In this document: positions 1 to 9,452 of the stretch, piece by piece
Layout of the letters: every line of letters starts with the position of its first letter
How positions within the stretch are numbered: the stretch's first letter is position 1
Program-made: the position numbers and the translations under genes
Source of the DNA: Lachnospiraceae bacterium
Lineage (GTDB): Bacteria; Bacillota; Clostridia; Lachnospirales; Lachnospiraceae
Reading direction: 5' to 3'
DNA: 50,271 bases
NCBI GenBank assembly: GCA_024698145.1
Contig: JAILRO010000014.1
Location: forward strand, 72,356-122,626
The notes under the pieces: generated by a model
What the model saw: the letters and a program-made list of their open reading frames with translations, nothing else
Told to the model about the DNA's origin: nothing
Databases searched by the model: none

Positions 1-80
1 TTCCTGAATCATTATTAATTTCCTCCCTTTTTGAAGACAATACCTAGTGTAACACATTTCTATAATTTAGTAAAGTTTGA

Positions 81-109
81 TTGAAATGTAATGTTTTTTG
101 TGTTAATAT
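81..109 (+). promoter_or_regulatory. Putative SigA promoter of ileS
   Basis: TTGAAA at 81-86 and TAATAT at 104-109 are separated by exactly 17 bp, a good vegetative promoter. It predicts a 5' UTR of about 70 nt before ileS, too short for a T-box leader, and no T-box sequence is seen. Read from the sequence; no transcript evidence. Confidence 0.6.
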
Positions 110-187
110 GAAGTTTACTGTGAAAAACTTTGCTCAAAAATAACATTTATTTTATATGTAGAAAGATATGTAGAAAGGAACAAAACT

Positions 188-3100
188 ATGTACGAGAAAG
201 TATCTACCAATCTTAACTTTGTTGAGAGAGAAGAGAAGACTCTTGATTTCTGGAAGAAGAATCAGATTTTTGAAGAGTCTGTCAAGGAGAAGGAGGGACA
301 GCCTGTATATACCTTCTATGACGGCCCACCGACTGCTAACGGTAAGCCTCATATCGGTCACGTGCTCACACGTGTTATCAAGGATATGATTCCAAGATAT
401 CAGACAATGAAGGGACACAAGATTATACGTAAGGCCGGATGGGATACACACGGACTTCCTGTTGAGTTAGAGGTTGAGAAGTTACTTGGAATAGATGGTA
501 AGGAGCAGATCGAGGAATACGGTCTTGATCCGTTCATTACAAAGTGTAAGGAATCAGTATGGAAATACAAAGGAATGTGGGAAGAGTTTTCCGGCAAGGT
601 TGGTTTCTGGGCTGATATGGATGATCCTTATGTTACTTATCACAATGACTTTATCGAGTCTGAGTGGTGGGCACTTAAGAAGATTTGGGACAGAGACCTT
701 CTTTATAAGGGATTTAAGATTGTTCCTTATTGTCCTCGTTGCGGAACTCCGCTTTCATCTCACGAGGTTGCTCAAGGATATAAGTCAGTTAAGGAGCGCT
801 CTGCAATAGTTCGTTTTAAGGTTGTTGGTGAAGATGCATACTTCCTTGCATGGACAACTACACCTTGGACACTTCCATCTAACGTTGCACTTTGTGTTAA
901 CCCTGATGAGAGATACTGCAAGGTTAAGGCAGTTGACGGATATACATATTACATGGCTGAAGCTTTGCTTGAGACTGTTCTTGGAAAATTAACTGCAGTT
1001 AAGAAGGGTGAGGAAGATAAAGCACTCAAACCATTTGATAATGGTAAGGCATACGAGATATTAGAGACATATGTCGGCACAGATTTGGAGAACAAGGAAT
1101 ATGAGCCATTGTTCGAGTGTACTGCAGCATGTGCAGCAAAGCAGAATAAGAAGGGTCATTTCATTACATGTGATTCATATGTAACAATGACAGACGGTAC
1201 GGGTATCGTTCATATCGCACCTGCATTTGGTGAGGACGATGCTAACGTAGGAAGAAAGTATGACCTTCCTTTCGTACAGTTTGTTGACGGTAAGGGTAAC
1301 ATGACAGAGGAGACTCCTTTTGCAGGACTCTTTGTTAAAGATGCAGATCCTAAGGTACTTGTCGATCTTGATAGTCGTGGACTTCTCTTCGATGCACCTA
1401 AGTTCGAGCATGATTATCCTTTCTGTTGGAGATGTGATACTCCACTTATTTACTATGCTAGAGATACATGGTTCATCAAGATGACAGCGGTTCGTGATGA
1501 CCTTGTTAAGAATAATAACAAAGTTAACTGGATTCCTGAGTCAATCGGTAAGGGACGTTTCGGTGACTGGCTTGAGAACGTTCAGGACTGGGGACTTTCA
1601 AGAAACCGTTATTGGGGAACACCACTTAATATCTGGGAGTGTGAGTGCGGTAAGCGTCATGCAATCGGTTCTATTGCAGAACTTAAGGAAATGAGCGATA
1701 ACTGCCCTGATGATATTGAGCTTCACAGACCATATATTGATGCTGTTACAATTAAGTGTCCTGATTGTGGTAAGGAAATGCACAGAGTTCCTGAAGTTAT
1801 CGACTGCTGGTTCGATTCAGGTGCAATGCCTTTTGCACAGTGGCATTATCCATTTGAGAATGAGGATATATTCAAAGAGAACTATCCTGCAGACTTCATT
1901 TCAGAGGCTGTTGACCAGACAAGAGGTTGGTTCTATTCTTTGATGGCTATATCAACACTTATATTCAATGAGGCACCTTACAAGAACGTTATCGTATTAG
2001 GTCACGTTCAGGATAAGGACGGTCAGAAGATGAGTAAGTCTAAGGGTAACGCAGTAGATCCTATGGAGGCACTCAATAAGTACGGAGCAGATGCTATCCG
2101 TTGGTATTTCTATACTAATTCAGCACCATGGCTTCCTAACCGTTTCCATGAGGACGCTGTTGTTGAAGGACAGAGAAAGTTCATGGGTACACTTTGGAAC
2201 ACATATGCGTTCTATGTACTCTACGCTAATATAGATGAGTTTGATCCGTCTAAGTACAGCCTTGATTACGACAAGCTTTCCGTAATGGACAAGTGGCTTC
2301 TTTCAAAGCTCAATACTGCTGTAAGAATCAGTGATGAGAATCTTGGTTCATATAGAATTCCTGAGGCTGCAAGAGCACTTTCAGAGTTCGTTGATGATAT
2401 GAGTAACTGGTATGTACGTCGTAGCCGTGAACGTTTCTGGGCAAAGGGAATGGAGCAGGATAAGATAAATGCTTACATGACACTTTACACAGCGCTTGTT
2501 ACAATCTGTAAGGCAGCTGCACCTATGATTCCGTTCATGACAGAGGACATTTATCAGAACCTTGTAATAAATGTAGATAAGAACGCACCTAAGAGTATTC
2601 ATCTTTGTGATTACCCTGTGTGTGATGAGAAGTTCGTTGATGCTGAACTCGAGGCTGATATGGATGAGGTTCTTCACATTGTAGTAATGGGTCGTGCAGG
2701 AAGAAATGCTGCCAACATTAAGAACCGTCAGCCTATCGCTAACATGTATGTTAAGGCTGAAAAAGAGTTGTCAGACTTCTACAAAGATATTATTGCAGAC
2801 GAGCTTAATGTTAAGGCTGTAACATTTAAGGATGATGTATCAGAGTTTTCTTCATACTCATTCAAGCCACAGCTTAAGACAGTTGGTCCTAAGTATGGTA
2901 AGCAGCTTAACGGTATCAGAGAATATCTTGCTAATGTTGACGGTAATGCTGCAATGGCAACACTTAAGAGTGAGGGTGCTATTAAGTTTGATGTTGACGG
3001 AACAGAGGTTTCTCTTGCAGAAGAGGATCTTCTTATAGAGCTTGCACAGTCGCCTGATTACGAGACACAGGCTGACAATGTTGTTACGGTTGTTCTTGAT

Positions 3101-3376
3101 AAGAAACTTACACCGGAACTCATTGAGGAAGGATTCGTTAGAGAGATCATTTCCAAGGTTCAGACAATGCGTAAGGAAGCAGGATTTGAGGTTATGGATA
3201 AGATTACTATATCTGTATCCGGCAATGACAAGATTGCAGAAATCCTTAAGAACAATCAGGATACAATCTTTACAGATGTGCTTGCAACTGCTATCGAGTA
3301 CGATGGTGCTAAGGGATATACAAAGAACTGGAATATCAACGGTGAGAAGGTTGACCTTGGCGTAACCAAGAACTGA
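188..3376 (+). CDS. ileS: Isoleucyl-tRNA synthetase (type 2)
   Basis: Cytosolic class I aminoacyl-tRNA synthetase that charges tRNA-Ile with isoleucine using ATP. The 1062-residue length is normal for the family. The HIGH signature is PHIGH at residues 54-58 and the KMSKS loop is at 614-618. Two CxxC pairs are visible (CPRCG near residue 183 and CPDCG near 530). The N-terminal GWDTHGLPVE segment and overall layout match the eukaryote-like type 2 enzymes common in Clostridia, a class known for low mupirocin sensitivity; that trait is inferred from class only. An AGAAAGGA ribosome binding site precedes the ATG. The gene is monocistronic: its own promoter lies at 81-109 and a strong terminator follows the stop. 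Confidence 0.97.
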   Translation: MYEKVSTNLNFVEREEKTLDFWKKNQIFEESVKEKEGQPVYTFYDGPPTANGKPHIGHVLTRVIKDMIPRYQTMKGHKIIRKAGWDTHGLPVELEVEKLLGIDGKEQIEEYGLDPFITKCKESVWKYKGMWEEFSGKVGFWADMDDPYVTYHNDFIESEWWALKKIWDRDLLYKGFKIVPYCPRCGTPLSSHEVAQGYKSVKERSAIVRFKVVGEDAYFLAWTTTPWTLPSNVALCVNPDERYCKVKAVDGYTYYMAEALLETVLGKLTAVKKGEEDKALKPFDNGKAYEILETYVGTDLENKEYEPLFECTAACAAKQNKKGHFITCDSYVTMTDGTGIVHIAPAFGEDDANVGRKYDLPFVQFVDGKGNMTEETPFAGLFVKDADPKVLVDLDSRGLLFDAPKFEHDYPFCWRCDTPLIYYARDTWFIKMTAVRDDLVKNNNKVNWIPESIGKGRFGDWLENVQDWGLSRNRYWGTPLNIWECECGKRHAIGSIAELKEMSDNCPDDIELHRPYIDAVTIKCPDCGKEMHRVPEVIDCWFDSGAMPFAQWHYPFENEDIFKENYPADFISEAVDQTRGWFYSLMAISTLIFNEAPYKNVIVLGHVQDKDGQKMSKSKGNAVDPMEALNKYGADAIRWYFYTNSAPWLPNRFHEDAVVEGQRKFMGTLWNTYAFYVLYANIDEFDPSKYSLDYDKLSVMDKWLLSKLNTAVRISDENLGSYRIPEAARALSEFVDDMSNWYVRRSRERFWAKGMEQDKINAYMTLYTALVTICKAAAPMIPFMTEDIYQNLVINVDKNAPKSIHLCDYPVCDEKFVDAELEADMDEVLHIVVMGRAGRNAANIKNRQPIANMYVKAEKELSDFYKDIIADELNVKAVTFKDDVSEFSSYSFKPQLKTVGPKYGKQLNGIREYLANVDGNAAMATLKSEGAIKFDVDGTEVSLAEEDLLIELAQSPDYETQADNVVTVVLDKKLTPELIEEGFVREIISKVQTMRKEAGFEVMDKITISVSGNDKIAEILKNNQDTIFTDVLATAIEYDGAKGYTKNWNINGEKVDLGVTKN

Positions 3377-3396
3377 TAAGAGAAAAAGATAATAAG

Positions 3397-3431
3397 AAAT
3401 CGGCGGTATCGAAATGATATCGCCGATTTTT
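3397..3431 (+). terminator. Intrinsic terminator of ileS
   Basis: A 14-bp stem (3397-3410 with 3416-3429, one G-T pair) closes a 5-nt loop and runs into a T tract at 3427-3431. It lies between ileS and the convergent PH-domain gene. Confidence 0.85.
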
Positions 3432-3472
3432 CGTTCGTTATAAAGTTGATGATTGAATATCAATGGATAATT

Positions 3473-3865
3473 TTAGTTATGGTCATAGTCGTCATCATAA
3501 TCATCATCCATATCATGATGGTCTGTCATAAACTCTCTGTTTGTAACTCTCTTGGAATCACGCTGTTTCTCAACTAATTCTGAAAGCTGTTCTTTGACCT
3601 CTTTTGGATGCTTGATGCTTAAAATATCAAAGTCCTTCATTGACTTGTCGGCAGAGCAGCAGTGGATTGTGCCGAGACCGAACAATCTCTGACCAAAGCT
3701 TCTGCTTAAAGAAACGTCCATGATTCTGTATAATCTTACTTCATCTTCTTTCTTGTTGAGGAAGCCCTGCTCGATGAAAAGTCTTTCATCGGTTAAACTG
3801 TACCTTGTAAAAGAAAGTGGTAATCCCAAAAATGTTCTCTTCTTGTCACTCCATAAATAATCCAT
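3473..3865 (-). CDS. Small bacterial PH-domain (bPH2/YdbS-like) protein
   Basis: A 130-residue protein whose core resembles the bacterial PH_2 fold: strands around FTRYSLTDERLFIEQGFL, then the family-like segment RLYRIMDVSLSRSFGQRL, then SADKSMKDFDILSIKHP. The C-terminus is extremely acidic with mixed His and Asp (HHDMDDDYDDDYDHN). No transmembrane helix or signal peptide is present, so it is probably cytoplasmic. I chose ATG 3865 because a GGAGG site sits 6 nt upstream on the minus strand; the longer frame from 3901 has no such site. Function is unknown; related bPH2 proteins are usually membrane-associated. The His/Asp tail could bind metal, but that is speculation. Confidence 0.75.
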   Translation of the reverse strand: MDYLWSDKKRTFLGLPLSFTRYSLTDERLFIEQGFLNKKEDEVRLYRIMDVSLSRSFGQRLFGLGTIHCCSADKSMKDFDILSIKHPKEVKEQLSELVEKQRDSKRVTNREFMTDHHDMDDDYDDDYDHN

Positions 3866-4001
3866 AAATGTCCTCCGTTTTACGTGGCGCGATATTGTCA
3901 TATGCGCTTGTATTTGTCTATGAATGATATATTACACTTTTTTGAGTGTAAATTCAACTATAACAGCAAATTAAGAGGACGAAATATCCACAATTTGTCC
4001 A

Positions 4002-4031
4002 TTGATATAAGGCGAGGTAATGGGTTATAAT
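4002..4031 (+). promoter_or_regulatory. Putative promoter of the amidase gene
   Basis: TTGATA at 4002-4007 and a perfect TATAAT at 4026-4031 with an 18-bp spacer. The start codon is about 95 nt downstream, leaving a moderately long 5' UTR with no riboswitch that I can recognise. Confidence 0.55.
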
Positions 4032-4129
4032 GGTGCATGTCGGTTATAGACAGACAATAGCCGGGGAATTATTATGAACCGGAATAATAGATAAGAAAAA
4101 TTAAGTTTTATAAGAACGGAGGATAAGAA

Positions 4130-5830
4130 TTGAAGATTAGAAAGTATGCAGCAATATTACTTGCGTTTGTTATGATGATTTCATGCTGCGCATATATACA
4201 ATCTGATATGACAGTATATGCTAAGGAAAATGAGAGTACGGATAAGCCCGGAAGCTCGACATCCGAGAAGAGTAGTTCACAAGAAAGTAGCTCGGAGAAA
4301 AAAAGCGAGGAAGCTACTTCGGAACAGAAAACCTCAGAAACTACAACAGAGTTAAAGACAGAGCAGCCAAAGGTCGAGACACCTACCGTACAGTCTAATA
4401 CAGATCCTACTATTTTTGTTTCTGACCTTAATCCTGCAGAGGCTAAGGTGCTTGTAATCGATCCGGGACATTGTAAGGTACATCCGGGAGCAGCGGGAAA
4501 CGGATTACACGAAGAAGATGTTGTTTTGGACATATCTAATGCATTTTACAAAGAGTTGCTTTCTTATGGAGATATAACCGTATATATGACAAGAACCTCC
4601 GGTAAATGTTGCCGTAATCTTCATCTTGGTGCTTGTCTTACGGCACGTAGTAATTACGCAAAGAAATTAAATGCTGATTTTCTTGTAAGTATTCATATCA
4701 ATGCGGGACGCCACAGTGGTGCTAACGCATTATGTGCATACAAATCAGGTTATCATGATGAAATCAGACAACAGACACAGGACTACGGTCGAATTGCTCT
4801 TAAAGAACTTAAGAGTATAGGTATCCCAAACAGAGGATTTTTGCTTCGAAAGTCTGAATGTGGAGATAGATATAAGAACGGAAAACTTTGCGATTATTAT
4901 GCTATTGTTCGACGTGGAGTGGTTGATCGCATACCTAGTGTAATTATGGAGAACGGTTATATAACCAGTGCATCTGATTGCAACAAGTTTTTCAAAACAA
5001 AAGCAAAACGCAACAAGGTTGGTAAGGCTAACGCCAATGCAGCAATCAAATATTTTAAATTGAGTAAGAAAACTTTTGATGGAGCGTTTGCTAGTGAAAG
5101 TGGTGTTGATTGCTACAAACTCACTGATGGAAGAAAAGTGACCGGTTGGGTTAAGAGTGATGGTGCATGGTATTATTTTGATGAAGGCACCGGCAAAAAA
5201 CACACAGGTTTTCTTGTCCAGGGTGAGAATACATTTTACTTAAATCCAACAACCGGTAAGATGACAGTTGGATGGTTTAGTGTTGATGGTAAGAGTTATC
5301 TTGCAAAAGGTAACGGAGTGCTTTGCAAGGGAGAAGTATTCAACGACAGCATGGGTACATATCTTTTCGGATTGGATTGCACAAAGTTGTCAAAGGGCTT
5401 CCATACATTTGGGGATGCCACATACTACGTTAAGAACTCAAAACACGTAGCTTTTGGTGCTCAAAAGATTGGCTCGGATTATTACGGATTCGATTCAGAG
5501 ACCGGAAAGATGCTATATGGCGATACACAGATTGGTTCGAAGTATTATTACTTCAATCCTGATACGGGTAAAGCAATCAAAAATACCATTTTGAAAATGG
5601 AGGAAGACTTCTACTACTATGGTAAGAAGGGTTATCTCGAAAGTGGTTTGATTAAGTATAAGGGTGCAAAATATTACTTCTCAAAATCTGACTATGCGAT
5701 GGTTACGGGATGGAAGAAAATCAAAGGAAAATACTATTATTTTGACGAAGAAACAGGCAAAATGGCGAAAAGTAAGTGGATTGGCAAATATTACGTCAAT
5801 AAAAAGGGTGTACGAACCAAAAAGAAGTAA
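4130..5830 (+). CDS. Secreted N-acetylmuramoyl-L-alanine amidase with cell-wall-binding repeats
   Basis: Peptidoglycan hydrolase that cleaves the MurNAc-L-Ala bond. Starts at TTG 4130, 7 nt after a CGGAGG site. Residues 1-31 are a signal peptide. A Ser/Thr/Glu-rich linker (about 35-90) leads to an Amidase_3 domain (about 105-312). The zinc ligands are visible as H114 in DPGH, E128 or E129 in GLHEED and H189 in SIHINA; the catalytic Glu is E274 in IMENGY. From about residue 325 to 566 follow aromatic/Gly repeats of the choline/glucan-binding type (GWVKSDGAWYYFDEGTGK and variants), which anchor such enzymes to the wall. The protein is probably surface-associated and may act in wall turnover or separation. 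No partner gene is adjacent. Confidence 0.92.
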   Translation: MKIRKYAAILLAFVMMISCCAYIQSDMTVYAKENESTDKPGSSTSEKSSSQESSSEKKSEEATSEQKTSETTTELKTEQPKVETPTVQSNTDPTIFVSDLNPAEAKVLVIDPGHCKVHPGAAGNGLHEEDVVLDISNAFYKELLSYGDITVYMTRTSGKCCRNLHLGACLTARSNYAKKLNADFLVSIHINAGRHSGANALCAYKSGYHDEIRQQTQDYGRIALKELKSIGIPNRGFLLRKSECGDRYKNGKLCDYYAIVRRGVVDRIPSVIMENGYITSASDCNKFFKTKAKRNKVGKANANAAIKYFKLSKKTFDGAFASESGVDCYKLTDGRKVTGWVKSDGAWYYFDEGTGKKHTGFLVQGENTFYLNPTTGKMTVGWFSVDGKSYLAKGNGVLCKGEVFNDSMGTYLFGLDCTKLSKGFHTFGDATYYVKNSKHVAFGAQKIGSDYYGFDSETGKMLYGDTQIGSKYYYFNPDTGKAIKNTILKMEEDFYYYGKKGYLESGLIKYKGAKYYFSKSDYAMVTGWKKIKGKYYYFDEETGKMAKSKWIGKYYVNKKGVRTKKK

Positions 5831-5837
5831 TAAACAC

Positions 5838-5866
5838 TTGTGAAAATGGGCATCTTTTGGTAAAAT
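5838..5866 (+). promoter_or_regulatory. Putative promoter of glgP
   Basis: TTGTGA at 5838-5843 and TAAAAT at 5861-5866 with a 17-bp spacer, just after the amidase stop codon. It places the transcription start near 5873, immediately before the palindrome at 5886-5907. Confidence 0.55.
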
Positions 5867-5885
5867 AGAAGGCGAGTTTGAGAGT

Positions 5886-5907
5886 TTACGGTGCATTTGC
5901 ACCGTAA
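5886..5907. promoter_or_regulatory. 22-bp perfect palindrome in the glgP 5' region
   Basis: Two 10-bp arms (TTACGGTGCA and its exact reverse complement) flank a 2-bp centre. It lies about 20 bp after the -10 box and 22 bp before the glgP start codon, where a repressor operator would act as a roadblock. It could alternatively form an RNA hairpin, but no T tract follows, so it is not a terminator. Confidence 0.5.
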
Positions 5908-5929
5908 CGTTTATAAGGAGGAGAAACAC

Positions 5930-8407
5930 ATGGCAAGAAAGTTGGATTTTGATAAAGACGCTTTCAAAAAAGAAGTAGTCAGCAATGTCAAAGCACTTTA
6001 TCGTAAAACTATCGATGAGGCAACCCAGCAGCAGGTATTTCAGGCTGTTTCCTATGCAATCAAAGATACTATCATTGATCAGTGGATTGCCACACATAAG
6101 GAGTATGAGAAGAGGAATGCCAAGACAGTTTACTATCTTTCAATGGAGTTCTTGATGGGTAGAGCACTTGGTAACAACCTTATTAACCTCACATATTACA
6201 AAGAGGTTAAAGAGGCACTTGATGAGCTTGGTTTTGATCTTAACGTAATCGAAGATCAGGAGCCGGATGCAGCACTTGGTAACGGTGGTCTCGGAAGACT
6301 TGCAGCATGTTTCCTTGATTCATTATCAACGCTCGGATATCCTGCTTACGGATGTGGTATTCGTTATCGTTACGGTATGTTCCGTCAGAAGATTCAGGAT
6401 GGATATCAGATTGAGAAGCCGGATGATTGGTTAAAGGATGGTAACCCATTTGAAGTACGTCGTAACGAGTACGCATGTGAGGTTAAGTTCGGTGGTAACG
6501 TTAAGGTTGAGTATGTAGATGGACGTAACCGTTTTGTACAGGAGAATTATTCTTCAATTCGTGCGGTACCATATGACCTTCCTGTTATCGGATACGGTAA
6601 TAATATAGTTAATACATTAAGAATCTGGGATGCAGAAGCAATTTCTGACTTCAACCTTGATTCGTTTGATAAAGGTGAGTATCAGAAGGCTGTTGAGCAG
6701 CAGAATCTTGCAAGAACAATCGTTGAGGTTCTTTATCCTAATGATAACCACTACGCAGGTAAGGAGCTTAGATTAAAGCAGCAGTACTTCTTTATTTCAG
6801 CTTCTATCCAGACTGCACTTAAGAAGTTTAAGGAGAACAATGATGATCTTAAGGATATTCCTAAGAAGATCACATTCCAGTTAAATGATACACATCCTAC
6901 AGTAACGGTTGCAGAGCTTATGAGAATCCTCGTTGATGAAGAGGGTCTTGAGTGGGATGATGCATGGGAGATTACAACTCATACATGTGCATACACTAAC
7001 CATACAATCATGGCAGAAGCTTTGGAGAAATGGCCAATCGAGCTTTTCTCAAGACTTCTCCCTCGTGTATATCAGATTATTGAAGAGATTGACAGAAGAT
7101 ACGTTAACATGATTCGTGAGAAGTATCCTGATAATCCGGATAAGGTTAAGAGTATGGCAATCCTTTACGACGGACAGGTTAAGATGGCTCATCTTGCTAT
7201 CGCAGGTTCTTATTCAGTTAACGGTGTTGCGGCTCTTCATACAGAGATTCTTAAGAAGCGTGAGCTTAAGGACTTCTATGAGATGAGACCTGAGCAGTTC
7301 AATAACAAGACTAACGGTATTACACAGAGACGTTTCCTTCTTCATGGTAATCCGCTTCTTGCAGATTGGATTACTTCTAAGATTGGTGATGAGTGGATTA
7401 CAGATCTTCCTCATCTTGCAAAACTTAAAGTATATGTTGATGATGAGAAGTGCCAGCAGGAGTTCATGAACATCAAGTATCAGAACAAGGTTCGTCTTGC
7501 AGCATATATCAAAGAGCATAACGGAATCGAGGTTGATCCTCGTTCAATATTCGATGTACAGGTTAAGCGTCTTCATGAGTACAAGAGACAGCTTCTTAAC
7601 ATCCTTCATGTAATGTATCTCTATACAGAGATTAAGGAGCATCCTGAGATGGATATCGTTCCTCGTACATTTATCTTCGGTGCCAAGGCAGCTGCCGGAT
7701 ACAAGAGAGCTAAGCTTACAATCAAGCTTATCAACTCTGTAGCAGACGTTATCAACAATGACGAGTCTATCAAGGGCAAGATTAAGGTTGTATTCATAGA
7801 GAACTACCGTGTATCTAACGCTGAGCTTATCTTCGCTGCAGCAGATGTTTCAGAGCAGATCTCAACTGCTTCGCGTGAGGCATCAGGTACAGGTAACATG
7901 AAGTTCATGTTAAATGGTGCTCCTACTCTTGGAACAATGGACGGAGCTAACGTTGAGATCGTTGAAGAAGTTGGTGCTGAGAATGCATTTATCTTCGGTC
8001 TGTCAGCTGATGAGGTTATGGCTTACGAGAGAGATCACAGCTACAAGCCAAGAGATATCTACAACAGCAATGCTAACGTAAGACGTGTTCTTACACAGCT
8101 TATCAATGGAACATACAATGAGGATACAGAGCTCTTCCGTGATATATACGATTCACTTATTGAGCAGGATATATACTTCACACTTAAGGATTTCGATTCT
8201 TACTGTGAGGCTCATAAGAAGATTGATGAGGCATACAGAGACGAGAAGCGTTGGGCTAAGATGGCAATGCTTAACACAGCTTGCTCAGGTAAGTTCTCTT
8301 CTGACCGTACAATAGAGCAGTATGCTAAGGAAATCTGGAACCTTGAGAAGGTAACAGTTAAGATGCCTAAGGAAACTACTACAACTAAGAAGAAATCTTC
8401 TAAGTAA
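5930..8407 (+). CDS. glgP: Glycogen/maltodextrin phosphorylase
   Basis: Cytosolic GT35 enzyme that releases glucose 1-phosphate from alpha-1,4-glucan ends using phosphate and PLP. At 825 residues it is full length. The PLP lysine is K658 within EASGTGNMKFMLNG, followed by GTMDGANVEI. The N-terminal phosphorylase block YLSMEFLMGRALGNNL and the NGGLGRLAACFLDS glycine loop are intact. ATG 5930 is the start because an AAGGAGGA site lies just upstream; a longer in-frame GTG at 5891 falls inside the palindrome. A Lys/Thr-rich tail ends the protein. No other glg gene is adjacent. Its own promoter and a palindromic operator-like site suggest separate regulation of carbohydrate storage use. Confidence 0.97.
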   Translation: MARKLDFDKDAFKKEVVSNVKALYRKTIDEATQQQVFQAVSYAIKDTIIDQWIATHKEYEKRNAKTVYYLSMEFLMGRALGNNLINLTYYKEVKEALDELGFDLNVIEDQEPDAALGNGGLGRLAACFLDSLSTLGYPAYGCGIRYRYGMFRQKIQDGYQIEKPDDWLKDGNPFEVRRNEYACEVKFGGNVKVEYVDGRNRFVQENYSSIRAVPYDLPVIGYGNNIVNTLRIWDAEAISDFNLDSFDKGEYQKAVEQQNLARTIVEVLYPNDNHYAGKELRLKQQYFFISASIQTALKKFKENNDDLKDIPKKITFQLNDTHPTVTVAELMRILVDEEGLEWDDAWEITTHTCAYTNHTIMAEALEKWPIELFSRLLPRVYQIIEEIDRRYVNMIREKYPDNPDKVKSMAILYDGQVKMAHLAIAGSYSVNGVAALHTEILKKRELKDFYEMRPEQFNNKTNGITQRRFLLHGNPLLADWITSKIGDEWITDLPHLAKLKVYVDDEKCQQEFMNIKYQNKVRLAAYIKEHNGIEVDPRSIFDVQVKRLHEYKRQLLNILHVMYLYTEIKEHPEMDIVPRTFIFGAKAAAGYKRAKLTIKLINSVADVINNDESIKGKIKVVFIENYRVSNAELIFAAADVSEQISTASREASGTGNMKFMLNGAPTLGTMDGANVEIVEEVGAENAFIFGLSADEVMAYERDHSYKPRDIYNSNANVRRVLTQLINGTYNEDTELFRDIYDSLIEQDIYFTLKDFDSYCEAHKKIDEAYRDEKRWAKMAMLNTACSGKFSSDRTIEQYAKEIWNLEKVTVKMPKETTTTKKKSSK

Positions 8408-8424
8408 TCATGTAGCATAATAAT

Positions 8425-8461
8425 AACCTTCCCTACATATAATTGTGGGGGAGGTTTTTTT
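8425..8461 (+). terminator. Terminator of glgP that contains the next gene's ribosome binding site
   Basis: Stem 8425-8434 with 8447-8456 (ten pairs including two G-T), 12-nt loop, then a run of seven T at 8455-8461. The 3' arm GGGGGAGG is also the only plausible Shine-Dalgarno for the SpoIID-like gene starting at 8463. Confidence 0.7.
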
Positions 8462-8462
8462 A

Positions 8463-9395
8463 ATGAAAAAACTTATTATCTATGCGATGTTATTCCTGAC
8501 ATTGCCGGCTTTGCTTTGTGAACTTTATCATATTGTTAATCCGGCTTTTGGGATAGGGATTGGTGATTATTCGATTAAGAATCATTTATTGGGGAAAGAC
8601 ATTCTTGTGGAAATAAATGGTCTTTATAAAAATATGGATATAGAAGAATATGTATTGGGCGTTTTGGCCGGTGTTATGCCTGCAGATTACGAGCTTGAGG
8701 CGTTAAAGGCACAAGCGGTTATAATTCGCACCAACGTGTTGCGACAAATGGAAGAGAAGAACACCAAAGACGCATCGGATATTGACTACCATTATATGCC
8801 GGAGGAAGAACGCAGGGAAATGTGGGGAAGAGGCCGTTATACAGGTTTTAATCGCAAGCTGGAAAGAGCGGTATCCGACACATCAGGCCTTGTTATAAAG
8901 AAAGAAGGGAACTATATACTTGCCATGTATCATGCGGTAAGCATCGGGAAAACATTAAGTGCTTCAGAGATTTTGGGCGAGGACATTTCATATCTTGTTT
9001 CGGTGGATAGCAATGAGGACGTTGAGGCGAAGGATTATATGAATGTCTATGAGTATGACACGAATGAACTGAAAGGGATTTTGAACCTTAAGGGGGAGGA
9101 TGAACTTAAAATAAATGCTGATGATGTTACCGAGAATGGTTTTGTCAAAAATGTCACTGTTAACGGTACGCCATACACGGGTGAGGATTTTGCCGGTCTT
9201 CTTGGGCTTGCATCCTCTGATTTCTACATAGAAAGTATCGATGACAAAATGCGTTTTGTTTGTCTTGGAAAAGGCGTCCCGCTCGGCATGTCACAATACG
9301 GCTGTAATCGTATGGCAAACGCCGGGGGAAAATTCAAGAAGATAATTGATTATTATTACAAAGATGTCAGCATTGAGCCTGCATTCCCTCATTGA
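8463..9395 (+). CDS. spoIID: SpoIID/LytB-domain protein (stage II sporulation protein D-like)
   Basis: A 310-residue membrane-anchored protein: hydrophobic segment at about 4-22, then the SpoIID/LytB domain. Recognisable are IEEYVLGVLAGVMPADYELE, the segment ALKAQAVIIRTNVLR, and the terminal GKGVPLGMSQYGCNRMA motif followed by a Tyr-rich end. SpoIID is a lytic transglycosylase acting on denuded glycan strands during engulfment, at the septal membrane of the mother cell. The start at 8463 fits a GGGGAGG site 8 nt upstream. It heads a run with an L,D-transpeptidase and a SpoIIQ-like protein, supporting a sporulation role. Its middle part is divergent, so a vegetative LytB-like role is possible. 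Confidence 0.88.
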   Translation: MKKLIIYAMLFLTLPALLCELYHIVNPAFGIGIGDYSIKNHLLGKDILVEINGLYKNMDIEEYVLGVLAGVMPADYELEALKAQAVIIRTNVLRQMEEKNTKDASDIDYHYMPEEERREMWGRGRYTGFNRKLERAVSDTSGLVIKKEGNYILAMYHAVSIGKTLSASEILGEDISYLVSVDSNEDVEAKDYMNVYEYDTNELKGILNLKGEDELKINADDVTENGFVKNVTVNGTPYTGEDFAGLLGLASSDFYIESIDDKMRFVCLGKGVPLGMSQYGCNRMANAGGKFKKIIDYYYKDVSIEPAFPH

Positions 9396-9452
9396 CAATC
9401 AGCATTTACATTGATATATTTATGTGTAGCATACGTAAGAGGGGAAAGCCTT

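Noticed and set aside
1-187. T-box leader before ileS
   Set aside because: The predicted 5' UTR is only about 70 nt and contains neither the T-box sequence nor a terminator.
2858-3463. 201-residue minus-strand frame opposite ileS
   Set aside because: It is antisense to a strongly conserved gene, has no ribosome site and its composition is that of a shadow frame.
9430-9437. SigE-like -10 box CATACGTA upstream of the L,D-transpeptidase gene
   Set aside because: No fitting -35 element lies at the required 13-15 bp distance.
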